Below, one piece after another: positions 7,304 through 16,424 of a stretch of 64,000 bases of DNA. The first letter of the stretch is position 1; each line of letters opens with the position of its first letter. Both the position numbers and the translations under genes were made by a program. This stretch comes from Streptomyces sp. NBC_00094. Lineage in GTDB: Bacteria > Actinomycetota > Actinomycetes > Streptomycetales > Streptomycetaceae. Under the pieces are notes generated by a model. The model was not told the DNA's origin. It saw only the letters and a list, made by a program, of their open reading frames with translations, and ran no database searches. The stretch covers positions 5,337,501 to 5,401,500 of the forward strand of contig NZ_JAPEMB010000001.1 of the NCBI RefSeq assembly GCF_026343125.1. Reading direction: 5' to 3'.

Positions 7304-8821
7304 GTGGGACGACATAGTCGCAAGGGCTCCGCGCCCTCGGTGAGTGACACCGGGCAGCGCGCGGCGGCCGGACGGACGACGGGGACGGCTGCGCAGGGCG
7401 CGGCCGGGCAGACCCGGGGAGCGCCCGGGGAGGACCCGGGGGCCACGGGACAGGCCTCGGGGACGGGGCGTCGACGCAGGGCACCGGGCGGCGGGCAGGA
7501 CTCCGCAGGGACCCCGGCGCACGGCACACCCCAGTACGGGACGCCCTCGCACGGCACACCTCAATACGGGGCTCCGGCATACGGCACACCGCAGTACGGG
7601 ACTCCCGCGCACGGCACCCCTCAGTACGGGGCAGCGCCGTACGGGACGCCTCCCTACGGGGCGCAGGCGTACGGCGGCGGGGGCTACGACACTCCCGCGC
7701 ACGGCACCCCCGGCACCCCCGCGTACGGCATCCCCGCCTATCGGACCGTCTCCGTACGGGGCGGACATCCGCAGCACGACGAGGACGTCGTCCCGCACCC
7801 CGAGGGGTACGGTCACCGGCGCGGCGCCCACCGGGCCGCTCCGCCCGGGCAGGGCGAGTCCCCGCAGTCCGATTCCCCGCGGTCCGCGCCCGAACAGGCC
7901 GCGTCCCGGGCGCCGTTCGTCCCCGGACCCCGGCGTGAGAGCGCGTCCGCCGCGGAGGCACCCGCCGACGGCCAGGCCGGCCGGGCCTTCAAGGGCCGCA
8001 CTCTGACGGGTATCGCGGCCGCCGCCGTCACCACCGTCCTCGCCGTCGTCGTCGCCGGACAGGTCGCCGACCGGGGGGACGCGCCGAGCGTCACCCGGGC
8101 CGCCGACGGGCAGGCCGAGCGCGCCTCGGGCGACACCTCCGCCTCCCGCTCCGACGACCGGATCACCCCGACGCGCCCGGCGGCCGCGGCCCCCTCGGCG
8201 GCCCCCTCGGCCCCGGCGCCGACGTACGAGCAGCTGATGACCCGCCAGTTCCCGATCGACCCGAAGCTGGACGGCTCCGGTGTGTTCGAGGCCGTGCCGG
8301 GCCTGCAGAAGGCGCCCGGCAAGGGGCGGCTGGTCCGCTACCGGATCGACGTCGAGAAGGGCATCGGTCTCGACCCGCGGCTCTTCGCCGAGGCCGTGCA
8401 CAAGACCCTCAACGACGAACGCAGTTGGGCCGGTCAGGGGGCGATGGCCTTCGAGCGGATCTCCAGCGGGGAGCCCGAGTTCGTCATCACGCTCGCGAGC
8501 CCCGGCACCACCGGGGAGTGGTGTCGCAAGTCCGGACTCGACACGACCGTGGACAACGTGTCCTGCGATTCCGCCAACACCGAGCGCGTGATGATCAACG
8601 CCTTCCGCTGGGCGCAGGGCTCGGAGACCTTCGGTCCCAAGGCCATGTACGCCTATCGCCAGATGCTCATCAACCACGAGGTCGGGCACCGGCTCGGGCA
8701 CGGTCACGTGAGCTGTGACACCCCCGGCGCGCTCGCTCCCGTGATGCAGCAGCAGACGAAGTCCCTGCGGGTCAACGGAATCACCTGCCGCCCCAACCCG
8801 TGGGTGTATCCCGGGAGTTGA
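7304..8821 (+). CDS. DUF3152 protein: membrane-anchored metzincin-like putative metalloprotease
   Basis: 505 residues from GTG 7304. The first 220 are Gly/Thr/Pro/Tyr-rich with a 10-residue repeat (HGTPQYGTPA type). A single transmembrane segment (TGIAAAAVTTVLAVVVAGQVA, near 235-255) is followed by a Ser/Ala linker and the DUF3152 domain. Near the end HEVGHRLGHGH (458-468) matches HExxHxxGxxH exactly, the zinc site of metzincin proteases, and APVM (Met481) could be the Met-turn. Four Cys in the outer domain may form disulphides. The domain should lie outside the membrane. No proteolytic substrate is known to me; the protease role is inference. Confidence 0.85.
   Translation: MGRHSRKGSAPSVSDTGQRAAAGRTTGTAAQGAAGQTRGAPGEDPGATGQASGTGRRRRAPGGGQDSAGTPAHGTPQYGTPSHGTPQYGAPAYGTPQYGTPAHGTPQYGAAPYGTPPYGAQAYGGGGYDTPAHGTPGTPAYGIPAYRTVSVRGGHPQHDEDVVPHPEGYGHRRGAHRAAPPGQGESPQSDSPRSAPEQAASRAPFVPGPRRESASAAEAPADGQAGRAFKGRTLTGIAAAAVTTVLAVVVAGQVADRGDAPSVTRAADGQAERASGDTSASRSDDRITPTRPAAAAPSAAPSAPAPTYEQLMTRQFPIDPKLDGSGVFEAVPGLQKAPGKGRLVRYRIDVEKGIGLDPRLFAEAVHKTLNDERSWAGQGAMAFERISSGEPEFVITLASPGTTGEWCRKSGLDTTVDNVSCDSANTERVMINAFRWAQGSETFGPKAMYAYRQMLINHEVGHRLGHGHVSCDTPGALAPVMQQQTKSLRVNGITCRPNPWVYPGS
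7520..7680. repeat. 30-bp tandem repeat coding for HGTPQYGTPA-type units
   Basis: About four imperfect copies of a 30-bp unit encode alternating HGTPQYG and YGTPQYG decapeptides in the cytoplasmic N-terminus of the DUF3152 protein. Third positions vary, so selection appears to keep the peptide rather than the DNA. Confidence 0.75.
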
Positions 8822-8886
8822 TGTTCCGCCCCTCTCGATGATGTCCACATGGCGAGACTCGTGTCTCGGGAAACCCGGAATGCGCG

Positions 8887-8915
8887 TTGACATCACTCGT
8901 GCGTTCGTTCATATT
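8887..8915 (+). promoter_or_regulatory. Promoter of the peptide-transporter leader and operon
   Basis: TTGACA (8887-8892), a 17-base spacer and CATATT (8910-8915) form a near-consensus vegetative promoter. The predicted start is at 8922-8923, exactly the ATG of the leader peptide, so the leader would be translated from a leaderless message. Confidence 0.75.
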
Positions 8916-8922
8916 TCTCGGC

Positions 8923-9018
8923 ATGTCACACCGCCACGTCACCTTCGATCGCGCCGCCATTGAGCTGGCGCTCATCGGCGTGACCGGGCACGCGGTGTCC
9001 GACGTTCTCTGTAGCTGA
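8923..9018 (+). CDS. 31-residue putative leader peptide upstream of the peptide ABC transporter
   Basis: ATG 8923 to TGA 9016-9018 encodes MSHRHVTFDRAAIELALIG followed by 12 residues ending SDVLCS. It starts at the predicted transcription start, uses several rare codons for this genome (TCA, GAT, ATT, GTT, TGT) and has its only Cys codon next to last. This resembles actinobacterial leader peptides with an RHV motif and a terminal Leu-Cys, thought to sense amino-acid supply by ribosome stalling. The transporter gene starts 198 bases later. A short inverted repeat (CGTCGGC / GCCGACG) in the gap could take part in attenuation. Function is inference. Confidence 0.65.
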   Translation: MSHRHVTFDRAAIELALIGVTGHAVSDVLCS

Positions 9019-9216
9019 CGCCAGCCCGAGCGCCCGTCGGCCTTTTCTCTTCTTCGTACCGCCGACGCCTTTCCGCGCCCGGGTGTTCCCTCCCCGCAGG
9101 CGTGGCTTTCTCCTGTGCCGTTCCGGTGCCCGGTCCTTTTCCGGATGTCGACGCTCGCCGCTGCCTGCGCGGAATTCCCTTTTCCCTGCCCGCAGTTCTC
9201 CGAGAGGTCTTCTCCG

Positions 9217-10947
9217 ATGCGTCAATCGTCCGTCATTTCCCGCCGTGTGGCAGCGGCCGCCGTCAGTCTCGTCCTGGCCACGGGCGCCGCCGCCTGCGCG
9301 GGGCCCGAGGACGCAGGCGCCGAGGGAGGAACCGCCGGAAAGGCGGCCGACGGCCCGCAGAAGGGCGGCACCCTCACCGTTCTCAACGGTGACGCCCAGA
9401 CCGACTTCGACCCGGCCCGCCTCTACACCTCCGGCGGCGGCAACGTCCCCTCCCTCGTCTTCCGTACGCTCACCACCCGCAACCGCGAGGCGGGCGCCGC
9501 CGGCAGCAAGGTCGTCCCCGACCTCGCCACCGACCTCGGCCGCCCCAACAAGGACGCCACGGAGTGGACGTACACCCTCAAGGAGGGGCTGAAGTTCGAG
9601 GACGGCACGCCGATCACCAGCGCCGACGTCAAGTACGGCATCGAGCGGTCCTTCGCCGCCGAACTCTCCGGCGGCGCCCCCTACTTGCGCGACTGGCTCA
9701 TCGGCGGCGACACGTACCAGGGGCCCTACAAGGACAAGAAGGGCCTCGCCTCCGTCGTCACCCCGGACGCCCGGACCATCGTCTTCAAGCTGAGGAAGCC
9801 CGAGGGCGAGTTCCCCTTCGTCGCCACGCAGACCCAGTTCGCCCCCGTCCCCCAGGCCAAGGACACCGGCGCGACGTACGAGGAGCACCCCGTCTCCTCC
9901 GGCCCGTACAAGGTCGTGAAGAACGAGAACGACGGCGAGCGCCTCGTCCTGGAGCGCAACGAGCACTGGGACCCGAAGACCGACGAGGAGCGCAAGGCCT
10001 ACCCGGACAAGATCGACGTCCGGTCCGGGCTCGACGAGGCCGTCATCAACCAGCGCCTCGCCACCTCCTCCGGCGCCGACTCCGCCGCCGTCACCACCGA
10101 CACCAACCTCGGACCGGCCGAACTCGCCCAGGTCGGCTCCGACAAGGCACTCGCCGCCCGCGTCGGCACCGGCCACTTCGGCTTCACCAACTACCTCGCC
10201 TTCAACCCGAAGGTGAAGCCCTTCGACAACCCCAAGGTCCGACAGGCGATCTCGTACGCGGTCAACCGCACCAGCGTCGTCAACGCGGCCGGCGGCTCCG
10301 CGCTCGCCGAACCCGCCACCACCTTCCTGCCCGAGCAGAAGTCCTTCGGCTTCACGCCGTACGACCACTTCCCGGCCGGCAAGACCGGTGACCCGGCCAA
10401 GGCGAAGCAGCTGCTCAAGGAGGCCGGATTCCCGAACGGCCTCACCGTCACCCTGCTGCACTCCACCGCCCAGAACCGCGCCACCAGCCCCGAGATCGCC
10501 ACCGCCGTCCAGGAGGCCCTCGGCAAGGCCGGCATCACGGTGAAGCTGGACGGCCAGGAGCCCAACTCCTTCAACGAGAAGCGCTGGAGCGTCAAGGACG
10601 CGCCCGGCTTCTTCCTCTCCCGCTGGGGCGCCGACTGGCCCGCCGGCGGCCCGTTCCTCGCGCCGATCTTCGACGGCCGGCAGATCGTCGCCGACGGCTC
10701 CAACTACAACCACGCCCAGCTGAACGACCCGGCAGTCAACAAGGAGATCGACGAGATCAACAAGCTGACCGACCTGCAGGCCGCCGCCGCCCGCTGGGGA
10801 GCCCTCGACAAGAAGATCGGCGAGCAGGCGCTCGACGTGCCGCTCTTCCACCCCGTCTACAAGCGGCTCGTCGGCAAGAGCGTCAAGAACGTCGTCATCA
10901 GCGACTGGACCGGCGTCCTCGACATCTCGCAGGTCGCGGTCAAGTGA
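9217..10947 (+). CDS. Peptide/nickel-type ABC transporter substrate-binding lipoprotein
   Basis: 576 residues from ATG 9217, nine bases after GAGAGG. The N-terminus is a lipoprotein signal: two Arg, a hydrophobic stretch VAAAAVSLVLATG and AAAC with Cys27 as the lipidated residue. The mature part begins KGGTLTVLNGDAQTDFDPA, the typical opening of SBP_bac_5 family (OppA/DppA) proteins, and TDLGRPNKDATEWTYTLKEG is also characteristic. It captures oligopeptides or related ligands outside the membrane for the permeases encoded next. The downstream permease overlaps by four bases. Confidence 0.95.
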   Translation: MRQSSVISRRVAAAAVSLVLATGAAACAGPEDAGAEGGTAGKAADGPQKGGTLTVLNGDAQTDFDPARLYTSGGGNVPSLVFRTLTTRNREAGAAGSKVVPDLATDLGRPNKDATEWTYTLKEGLKFEDGTPITSADVKYGIERSFAAELSGGAPYLRDWLIGGDTYQGPYKDKKGLASVVTPDARTIVFKLRKPEGEFPFVATQTQFAPVPQAKDTGATYEEHPVSSGPYKVVKNENDGERLVLERNEHWDPKTDEERKAYPDKIDVRSGLDEAVINQRLATSSGADSAAVTTDTNLGPAELAQVGSDKALAARVGTGHFGFTNYLAFNPKVKPFDNPKVRQAISYAVNRTSVVNAAGGSALAEPATTFLPEQKSFGFTPYDHFPAGKTGDPAKAKQLLKEAGFPNGLTVTLLHSTAQNRATSPEIATAVQEALGKAGITVKLDGQEPNSFNEKRWSVKDAPGFFLSRWGADWPAGGPFLAPIFDGRQIVADGSNYNHAQLNDPAVNKEIDEINKLTDLQAAAARWGALDKKIGEQALDVPLFHPVYKRLVGKSVKNVVISDWTGVLDISQVAVK

Positions 10948-11936
10948 CCGTTCTGACCGACACACCGCTCGCCGACACGACGGCGCCCGTGGCGGGCACC
11001 CCCGCCCCGGGCGCCGCCCGGCAGACCTGGCGGCGGCTCCGTACCCGCCCCGCCGCCCTCGTCTCCGCCGGTGTCCTCCTCCTGCTCGTCACCCTCGCCC
11101 TCGCCGCGCCGCTGCTCGCCGCCCTGGAGGGCCAGGACCCGTACGCGTACCACGACGACCTCGTCGACTCGGCGCGCGGCGGCGTCCCGTACGGCTCCTT
11201 CGGCGGGGTGAGCGCCGACCACTGGCTCGGCGTCGAACCCGGCACCGGCCGCGACCTGTTCGTCCGCCTCCTGTACGGCGCCCGGATCTCGCTCCTCGTC
11301 GCCGTCGGCGCCACCGCCGTCCAGGTCCTGCTCGGCGTCCTCGTCGGGCTGGCCGCCGGGCTCGGCAGCCGCTGGGTCGACGGGCTCCTCGGCCGGATCA
11401 CCGACGTCCTCGTCGCCCTGCCGATGCTGGTCCTCGCCATCGCGCTGACCGCCGTCGTCCCGCGCGGCTTCCCCCGCCCGCTGCTGCTGATCCTCGTCAT
11501 CGGCTTCCTCGGCTGGGCCGGCACCTCCCGGATCGTGCGCGCGCAGACCCTCGCCCTCAGGAGCCTCGACTTCGTCGCCGCCTCCCGCCTCGCGGGTTCC
11601 GGACGGTGGCGGACCGCCCGCCGCGAAATGCTGCCCTCGCTCGCCGCACCCGTCATCACCTACGCGGCCATCCTCGTCCCCACCAACATCGTCGTCGAGG
11701 CCTCCCTCTCCTTCCTCGGCGTGGGCGTCACCCCGCCCACCCCGTCCTGGGGGCAGATGCTGTCGACCGCGCAGACCTGGTTCCGCGCCGACCCCGCGTA
11801 CGTCCTGCTGCCCGCCGGACTCCTCTTCGTCACCGTGCTCGCCTTCACCGTCCTCGGCGACGCGGTCCGCACGGCCCTCGACCCGCGCGAGGCCAGCCGG
11901 CTGCGCGTGGGCAGCCGTAAGGAGACCTCCCGATGA
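10944..11936 (+). CDS. Peptide ABC transporter permease (DppC/OppC type)
   Basis: 330 residues, starting at GTG 10944 that overlaps the preceding stop (GTGA), indicating translational coupling. An N-terminal cytoplasmic stretch is followed by one transmembrane helix, an extracytoplasmic loop and further helices. The BPD_transp_1 signature region (DFVAASRLAGSGRWRTARREM) contains the EAA-type loop that docks on the ATPase. TPPTPSWGQML near the C-terminus is typical of the DppC class. Confidence 0.95.
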   Translation: MTVLTDTPLADTTAPVAGTPAPGAARQTWRRLRTRPAALVSAGVLLLLVTLALAAPLLAALEGQDPYAYHDDLVDSARGGVPYGSFGGVSADHWLGVEPGTGRDLFVRLLYGARISLLVAVGATAVQVLLGVLVGLAAGLGSRWVDGLLGRITDVLVALPMLVLAIALTAVVPRGFPRPLLLILVIGFLGWAGTSRIVRAQTLALRSLDFVAASRLAGSGRWRTARREMLPSLAAPVITYAAILVPTNIVVEASLSFLGVGVTPPTPSWGQMLSTAQTWFRADPAYVLLPAGLLFVTVLAFTVLGDAVRTALDPREASRLRVGSRKETSR

Positions 11937-12922
11937 CCCGCTACGTCCTCAAGCGGCTCGCGGGTGCCGCACTCGTCCTCCTGGCGCTCTCGGTCCTCGT
12001 GTACGCCCTCTTCTACCTGGCGCCCGGCGACCCCGCGCGGCTCGCCTGCGGAGAGCGCTGCAACCCCCAGCAGGTGGCCCAGGTGCGTGAGCAACTCGGT
12101 CTGAACGAGAGCGTGTTCGCGCAGTACCTGCACTTCCTCCAGGGCGTGTTCACCGGCCGCGACTACTCCACAGGCACCTCCGTCGTGCACTGCGACGCGC
12201 CCTGCCTCGGACTCTCGTACCAGAGCGATCAGCAGGTCACCCGGCTCGTCCTGGAACGGCTCCCCGCCACCGCCTCGCTCGCCCTCGGCGCGCTCGTCGT
12301 CTGGCTCGTCGTCGGCGTCGGTACGGGGCTGCTCTCGGCGCTGCGCCGGGGCGGCCCGACCGAGCGGATCCTCACCGTGCTGACCCTCGCCGGGACCGGC
12401 ACGCCCGTCTTCATCCTCGGGCTGATGCTCCTCATGGTCGTCTGCGCCCACCTTCAGTGGCTGCCCTTCCCGAGCTATGTGCCGCTCGGCGAGGACCCGG
12501 AGCAGTGGGCCTGGAACATGCTGCTTCCCTGGCTCACCCTCGGCTTCTTCGAGTCCGCCAAATACGCGCGGCTCACGAGGAGTTCGACCCTGGAGACGCT
12601 CGCCGAGGACCACATCCGCACCTTCCGGGCCTACGGCGTGGGGGAGCGGGCCGTCGTCACCCGCCACGCGCTGCGCGGCGCCGTCCCGTCCGTCGTCGCG
12701 ATCAGCGCCGTCGACGTCGGCTCGATGTTCGGCGGAGCCGTGCTCACCGAATCCCTCTTCGGCATCCCGGGACTCGGCAAGACCCTCATCGACGGGGTCC
12801 GCGACATCGACCTGCCGGTGGTGGTGGGCGTGGTCATGGTGATGGGCGCCGCCGTCGTCCTCGCGGGCGTCGTCGCCGACCTGCTGTACGCCGCCGCCGA
12901 CCGAAGGGTGGTCCTGACGTGA
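11933..12922 (+). CDS. Peptide ABC transporter permease (DppB/OppB type)
   Basis: 329 residues with the classic DppB start MTRYVLKRLAGAALVLLALSV, so the first helix is at the extreme N-terminus. ALFYLAPGDPARL and the segment ESLFGIPGLGKTL near the end are characteristic. A Cys-containing external loop (LACGERCNPQQV and VHCDAPCLGLS) may hold disulphides. ATGA overlap with the preceding permease. Partner of the DppC-type permease in the membrane pore. Confidence 0.95.
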   Translation: MTRYVLKRLAGAALVLLALSVLVYALFYLAPGDPARLACGERCNPQQVAQVREQLGLNESVFAQYLHFLQGVFTGRDYSTGTSVVHCDAPCLGLSYQSDQQVTRLVLERLPATASLALGALVVWLVVGVGTGLLSALRRGGPTERILTVLTLAGTGTPVFILGLMLLMVVCAHLQWLPFPSYVPLGEDPEQWAWNMLLPWLTLGFFESAKYARLTRSSTLETLAEDHIRTFRAYGVGERAVVTRHALRGAVPSVVAISAVDVGSMFGGAVLTESLFGIPGLGKTLIDGVRDIDLPVVVGVVMVMGAAVVLAGVVADLLYAAADRRVVLT

Positions 12923-14571
12923 CCCCGCACAGCGAAGGTCCCCTGGTGGAAGTCCGGGACCTCACCGTCGAGTTCGACCGCGAAGGCGACCCCGTACGGG
13001 CCGTGGACCGCCTCTCCTTCACCCTCGGCGAAGGCCGCGCCCTCGCCCTCGTCGGCGAGTCCGGCAGTGGCAAGTCGACCGTCGCGGGCGCCCTCCTCGG
13101 CCTCCACCGGGGGACGGGCGCGCGGGTCACCGGCTCCGTACGGGTCGGCGGCATCGACGTCGGCTCCGCCGGCCCGGGCGAGCTGCGGAGACTGCGCGGC
13201 GGCGTCGCCGCGATGGTCTTCCAGGACCCGCTGTCCGCCCTCGACCCCTACTACGCCGTCGGCGACCAGATCGCCGAGGTCTACCGGGTCCACGCCGGAG
13301 GCTCCCGCCGGGACGCCCGGGCCCGCGCCGTGGAGGTCCTCGACCGGGTCGGCATCCCCGACGCGGCCCGCCGCTCCCGCTCCCGCCCGCACGAGTTCAG
13401 CGGCGGCATGCGCCAGCGCGCCCTCCTCGCGATGGCCCTCGCCTGCGAGCCCCGTCTCCTCGTCGCCGACGAGCCGACCACCGCCCTCGACGTCACCGTG
13501 CAGGCCCAGATCCTCGACCTGCTGCACGAGGTGCGGCGCGAGACGGGCACGGCGCTGCTCCTCGTCACCCACGACGTGGGCGTCGCCGCCGAGAGCGTCG
13601 ACGAGGTGCTCGTCATGCGCGGCGGCCGCGAAGTCGAACGTGGACCCGTCGGCGGGGTGTTGGGCGCCCCCTCGGAGCCGTACACGCGAAGGCTGCTCGG
13701 CGCCGTGCCCCGGCTCGACGGGCCGGTGCGGCCCGCCGCCCCCGCGCCCACGGGCGAGCCACTCCTCGAAGCGCTCGACCTGCGCCGGGAGTTCGGGCGC
13801 GGCAAACGTGCCGTGACCGCCGTCGACGGCGTCTCCCTCACCGTCCACGCGGGCGAGACCCTCGGCGTCGTCGGGGAGTCCGGCAGCGGCAAGACCACCC
13901 TCGGCCGCATGCTGGTGCGGATCCTCGACCCGACAGGGGGCCGGCTCCGTTACGGGGGTGCGGAGATCGGCACCCTGTCGGAACGGGAGCTGCGCCCGTA
14001 CCGCCGCGAGCTCCAGATGGTCTTCCAGGACCCCGTCGCCTCCCTCAACCCGCGCCGTTCCGTCGGCGAGTCCATCGCCGACCCGCTGCGCGTGGCGGGG
14101 GAGCGCGACGAGACCCGGATCCGCGCCCGGGTGCGGGAGCTGCTCGACCGGGTGGGGCTCGAACCGGACCGGGACGGGGCCTACCCGCACGAGTTCAGCG
14201 GCGGCCAGCGCCAGCGCGTCGGCATCGCCCGCGCGCTCGCCGCCGAGCCCCGCGTCATCGTCTGCGACGAACCCGTCTCCGCGCTCGACGTCACCACCCA
14301 GGCCCAGATCACCGCGCTCCTCGCCGAGCTCCAGGCCGAACTCGGTCTCGGGCTCGTCTTCATCGCCCACGACCTCGCCGTCGTCCGGCAGGTCAGCGAC
14401 CGCGTCGCGGTCATGCGCGGCGGCCGGATCGTCGAACAGGGCACGGTCGAGGCGGTGTACGGGGCGCCCAGGGATCCGTACACGCGCCGGCTCCTCGCCG
14501 CCGTCCCCTCGCTCGACCCGGTCCTCGCCGCGGAGCTCCGGGTGCGGCGCCAGGAACTGGCCGCCGCCTGA
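12919..14571 (+). CDS. Peptide ABC transporter ATP-binding protein, fused DppD-DppF type
   Basis: 550 residues from GTG 12919 overlapping the previous stop by four bases. Two complete ABC ATPase domains follow one another: the first with Walker A GESGSGKST, signature FSGGMRQRALLA and Walker B LLVADEPTTALD; the second with GESGSGKTT, FSGGQRQRVGIA and VIVCDEPVSALD. One polypeptide therefore supplies both ATPase sites normally provided by DppD and DppF. It completes a self-contained four-gene importer. A long frame open upstream into the permease gene is a shadow. Confidence 0.95.
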   Translation: MTPHSEGPLVEVRDLTVEFDREGDPVRAVDRLSFTLGEGRALALVGESGSGKSTVAGALLGLHRGTGARVTGSVRVGGIDVGSAGPGELRRLRGGVAAMVFQDPLSALDPYYAVGDQIAEVYRVHAGGSRRDARARAVEVLDRVGIPDAARRSRSRPHEFSGGMRQRALLAMALACEPRLLVADEPTTALDVTVQAQILDLLHEVRRETGTALLLVTHDVGVAAESVDEVLVMRGGREVERGPVGGVLGAPSEPYTRRLLGAVPRLDGPVRPAAPAPTGEPLLEALDLRREFGRGKRAVTAVDGVSLTVHAGETLGVVGESGSGKTTLGRMLVRILDPTGGRLRYGGAEIGTLSERELRPYRRELQMVFQDPVASLNPRRSVGESIADPLRVAGERDETRIRARVRELLDRVGLEPDRDGAYPHEFSGGQRQRVGIARALAAEPRVIVCDEPVSALDVTTQAQITALLAELQAELGLGLVFIAHDLAVVRQVSDRVAVMRGGRIVEQGTVEAVYGAPRDPYTRRLLAAVPSLDPVLAAELRVRRQELAAA

Positions 14572-14645
14572 CCCTCCGTAACCTTCCCGACGCGTACCGC
14601 GACAGAACGCGACCGGGGTGGGAAAGTTACGTGCATTCACCCCTT

Positions 14646-14683
14646 CCGGTGGTGCGACGGACAACCGTCCGTCGCACCACCGG
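14646..14683. terminator. 17-bp hairpin ending the peptide-transporter operon
   Basis: CCGGTGGTGCGACGGAC (14646-14662) pairs perfectly with 14667-14683 around AACC. It lies 75 bases after the operon stop and before the glycosyltransferase cluster. It has no T-run, as is common for Streptomyces terminators. Confidence 0.8.
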
Positions 14684-14755
14684 GATCTCCGCTTACGTTC
14701 TTCCCGCTGCGAGTCGCCGGACCAACGGTGGCCGCCGTCAAGGGAGATCGGGGGT

Positions 14756-16411
14756 GTGCTCGTGCGGATCGGACTACTCACGGAGGGTGGCTACCCGTAC
14801 GCCACCGGTGAGGCCGGACTCTGGCGCGAACGGCTCGTACACGGGCTCGGGCAGCACCAGTTCGACCTCTACGCCCTCGGCCCCACCGGCACCCGGCGGC
14901 CGCTGCCGCCGAACGCCCGGATCGTCCGTACGGGAGACATGGGCGCCGCCGCCCCGGACGGCGGCGCGCCGACGAGCCGCATCCGGCGCGCCGCGTTCGG
15001 CGAGGGCCGCGCCTCCCGCCGGGCCTACGGACGGCGCGAGCGCCGCCGCTTCACCGAAGGCTTCCACGCCCTCGCCACCGGCCTCTGCGCCGAACACGAC
15101 GAGACCTCCTTCGCCACCGGGCTCCACGCCCTCGCCGACCTCGCCCGAGAGCGCGGCGGACTGCCCGGCGCGCTCCGCTCCGACGACGCCGTCCGCGCCC
15201 TCGAATCCGCCTGCCGCGCCCCCGGCGCCCGCCGGGCGGCCGCCGGGGCCGGCCTCCCCGACCACCTCGCCTTCGCCGACCACCTGGAGCGCGCCCTGCG
15301 CCCGCTCTCCCTCGACTGGTACGCGGAGGAGGCGCTCGGCACCGTCGACCTCTGCCACGCCACCGCGGGAGGCGCGGTCGCCCTTCCCGGGCTCCTGGCC
15401 AAACGCTTCTTCGGGACCCCGCTCCTCGTCACCGAGTACGGCGTCCAGCTCCGCGCCCACTACCTCTCCGCGACCGTCGCCGACCACTCCACCCCCCTGC
15501 GCGCCCTCCTCGCCGCCCTTCACGGCAGGCTCGCCGCCGAGACCTACCGGCAGGCCGCCGTCCTCACCCCCGGCAACGCCCACTCCCGCCGCTGGCAGGA
15601 GAGATGCGGCGCCGACCGGGCCCGGATCCGCACCGTCCATCCCGGCCTGGCCGCCGACCGCTTCGCCGAGGTCGGCGAGGACGAGGAGAGCGGCGACCCG
15701 GCCACCCTCGTCTGGGTCGGCCGGGTGGAACCCGCCAAGGACCTCGTCGCCCTGCTGCACGCCTTCGCCGAGGTCAGAGCCCGCCAGCCCGACGCCCGGC
15801 TGAGGATCGTCGCCGTACCCGCCGGTGAGCCCGGCGCCGACGCGTACCTCACGCACTGCAAGGGATTCGCGGCCCAGCTCTTCCCCGACGAGGCCGCCGG
15901 GGCGCACGCCGTCGGCGAGAACCCCGTCACCTTCGAGGAGCTCGGCGGCCCCGAGGCGCCCACCCTGGAGGACACCTACGCCTCCGCCGCGGTCGTGGTC
16001 CTCTCCAGCGTCGTCGAGGGCTTCCCGACCAGCCTCGTCGAGGCGATGTTCTGCGCCAGGGCCACGGTCTCGACCGACGTCGGCGCGGTCGTCGAGGTCA
16101 TCGGCGGCACCGGCCTCGTCGTCCCGCCGCGCAACCCGCGCGCGCTCGCCGACGCGTGCCTCGCACTGCTCCGGGACCCCGAGCGGCGCCACCGGCTGGG
16201 CGCCGCGGCCCGTGCCCGCGCGCTCGAACTCTTCACCGTCGAACAGAACCTCGCCGCGTTCCGCGGCATCTACCTGGAGCTTCTCTCCCACGCGCCGGTG
16301 CGCCACCGTCCCGGCGACGGCGTGCCCTTCGCCCACCCGGCCGAGGCCCATGTGCCCGGCAGCTGGACGCACCAGGCCGTGACCGCGGGCACAGGAGCCC
16401 CTGATGCCTGA
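14756..16411 (+). CDS. PelF-like glycosyltransferase (DUF3492, GT4 family)
   Basis: 551 residues from GTG 14756, nine bases after AGGGAG (14741-14746); a later GTG at 14762 gives VRIGLLTEGGYPY but is too far from the binding site. The opening RIGLLTEGGYPYATGEAGLW is the hallmark of the DUF3492 domain of PelF-type enzymes, with a GT-B C-terminal half carrying VWVGRVEPAKDLVALLHAF and the EX7E pair in SSVVEGFPTSLVEAMF. PelF polymerises Pel polysaccharide from UDP-amino-sugar donors; that specificity here is inference. It is followed 13 bases on by a membrane protein gene, with an epimerase and a spherulin-4 protein further along. Confidence 0.85.
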   Translation: MLVRIGLLTEGGYPYATGEAGLWRERLVHGLGQHQFDLYALGPTGTRRPLPPNARIVRTGDMGAAAPDGGAPTSRIRRAAFGEGRASRRAYGRRERRRFTEGFHALATGLCAEHDETSFATGLHALADLARERGGLPGALRSDDAVRALESACRAPGARRAAAGAGLPDHLAFADHLERALRPLSLDWYAEEALGTVDLCHATAGGAVALPGLLAKRFFGTPLLVTEYGVQLRAHYLSATVADHSTPLRALLAALHGRLAAETYRQAAVLTPGNAHSRRWQERCGADRARIRTVHPGLAADRFAEVGEDEESGDPATLVWVGRVEPAKDLVALLHAFAEVRARQPDARLRIVAVPAGEPGADAYLTHCKGFAAQLFPDEAAGAHAVGENPVTFEELGGPEAPTLEDTYASAAVVVLSSVVEGFPTSLVEAMFCARATVSTDVGAVVEVIGGTGLVVPPRNPRALADACLALLRDPERRHRLGAAARARALELFTVEQNLAAFRGIYLELLSHAPVRHRPGDGVPFAHPAEAHVPGSWTHQAVTAGTGAPDA

Positions 16412-16424
16412 AGGAGACACCCCC

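Noticed and set aside
12457..12918. N-terminal extension of the double ATPase into the permease gene
   Set aside because: Arg-rich shadow of the permease; GTG 12919 gives the expected ATPase start with GTGA coupling.
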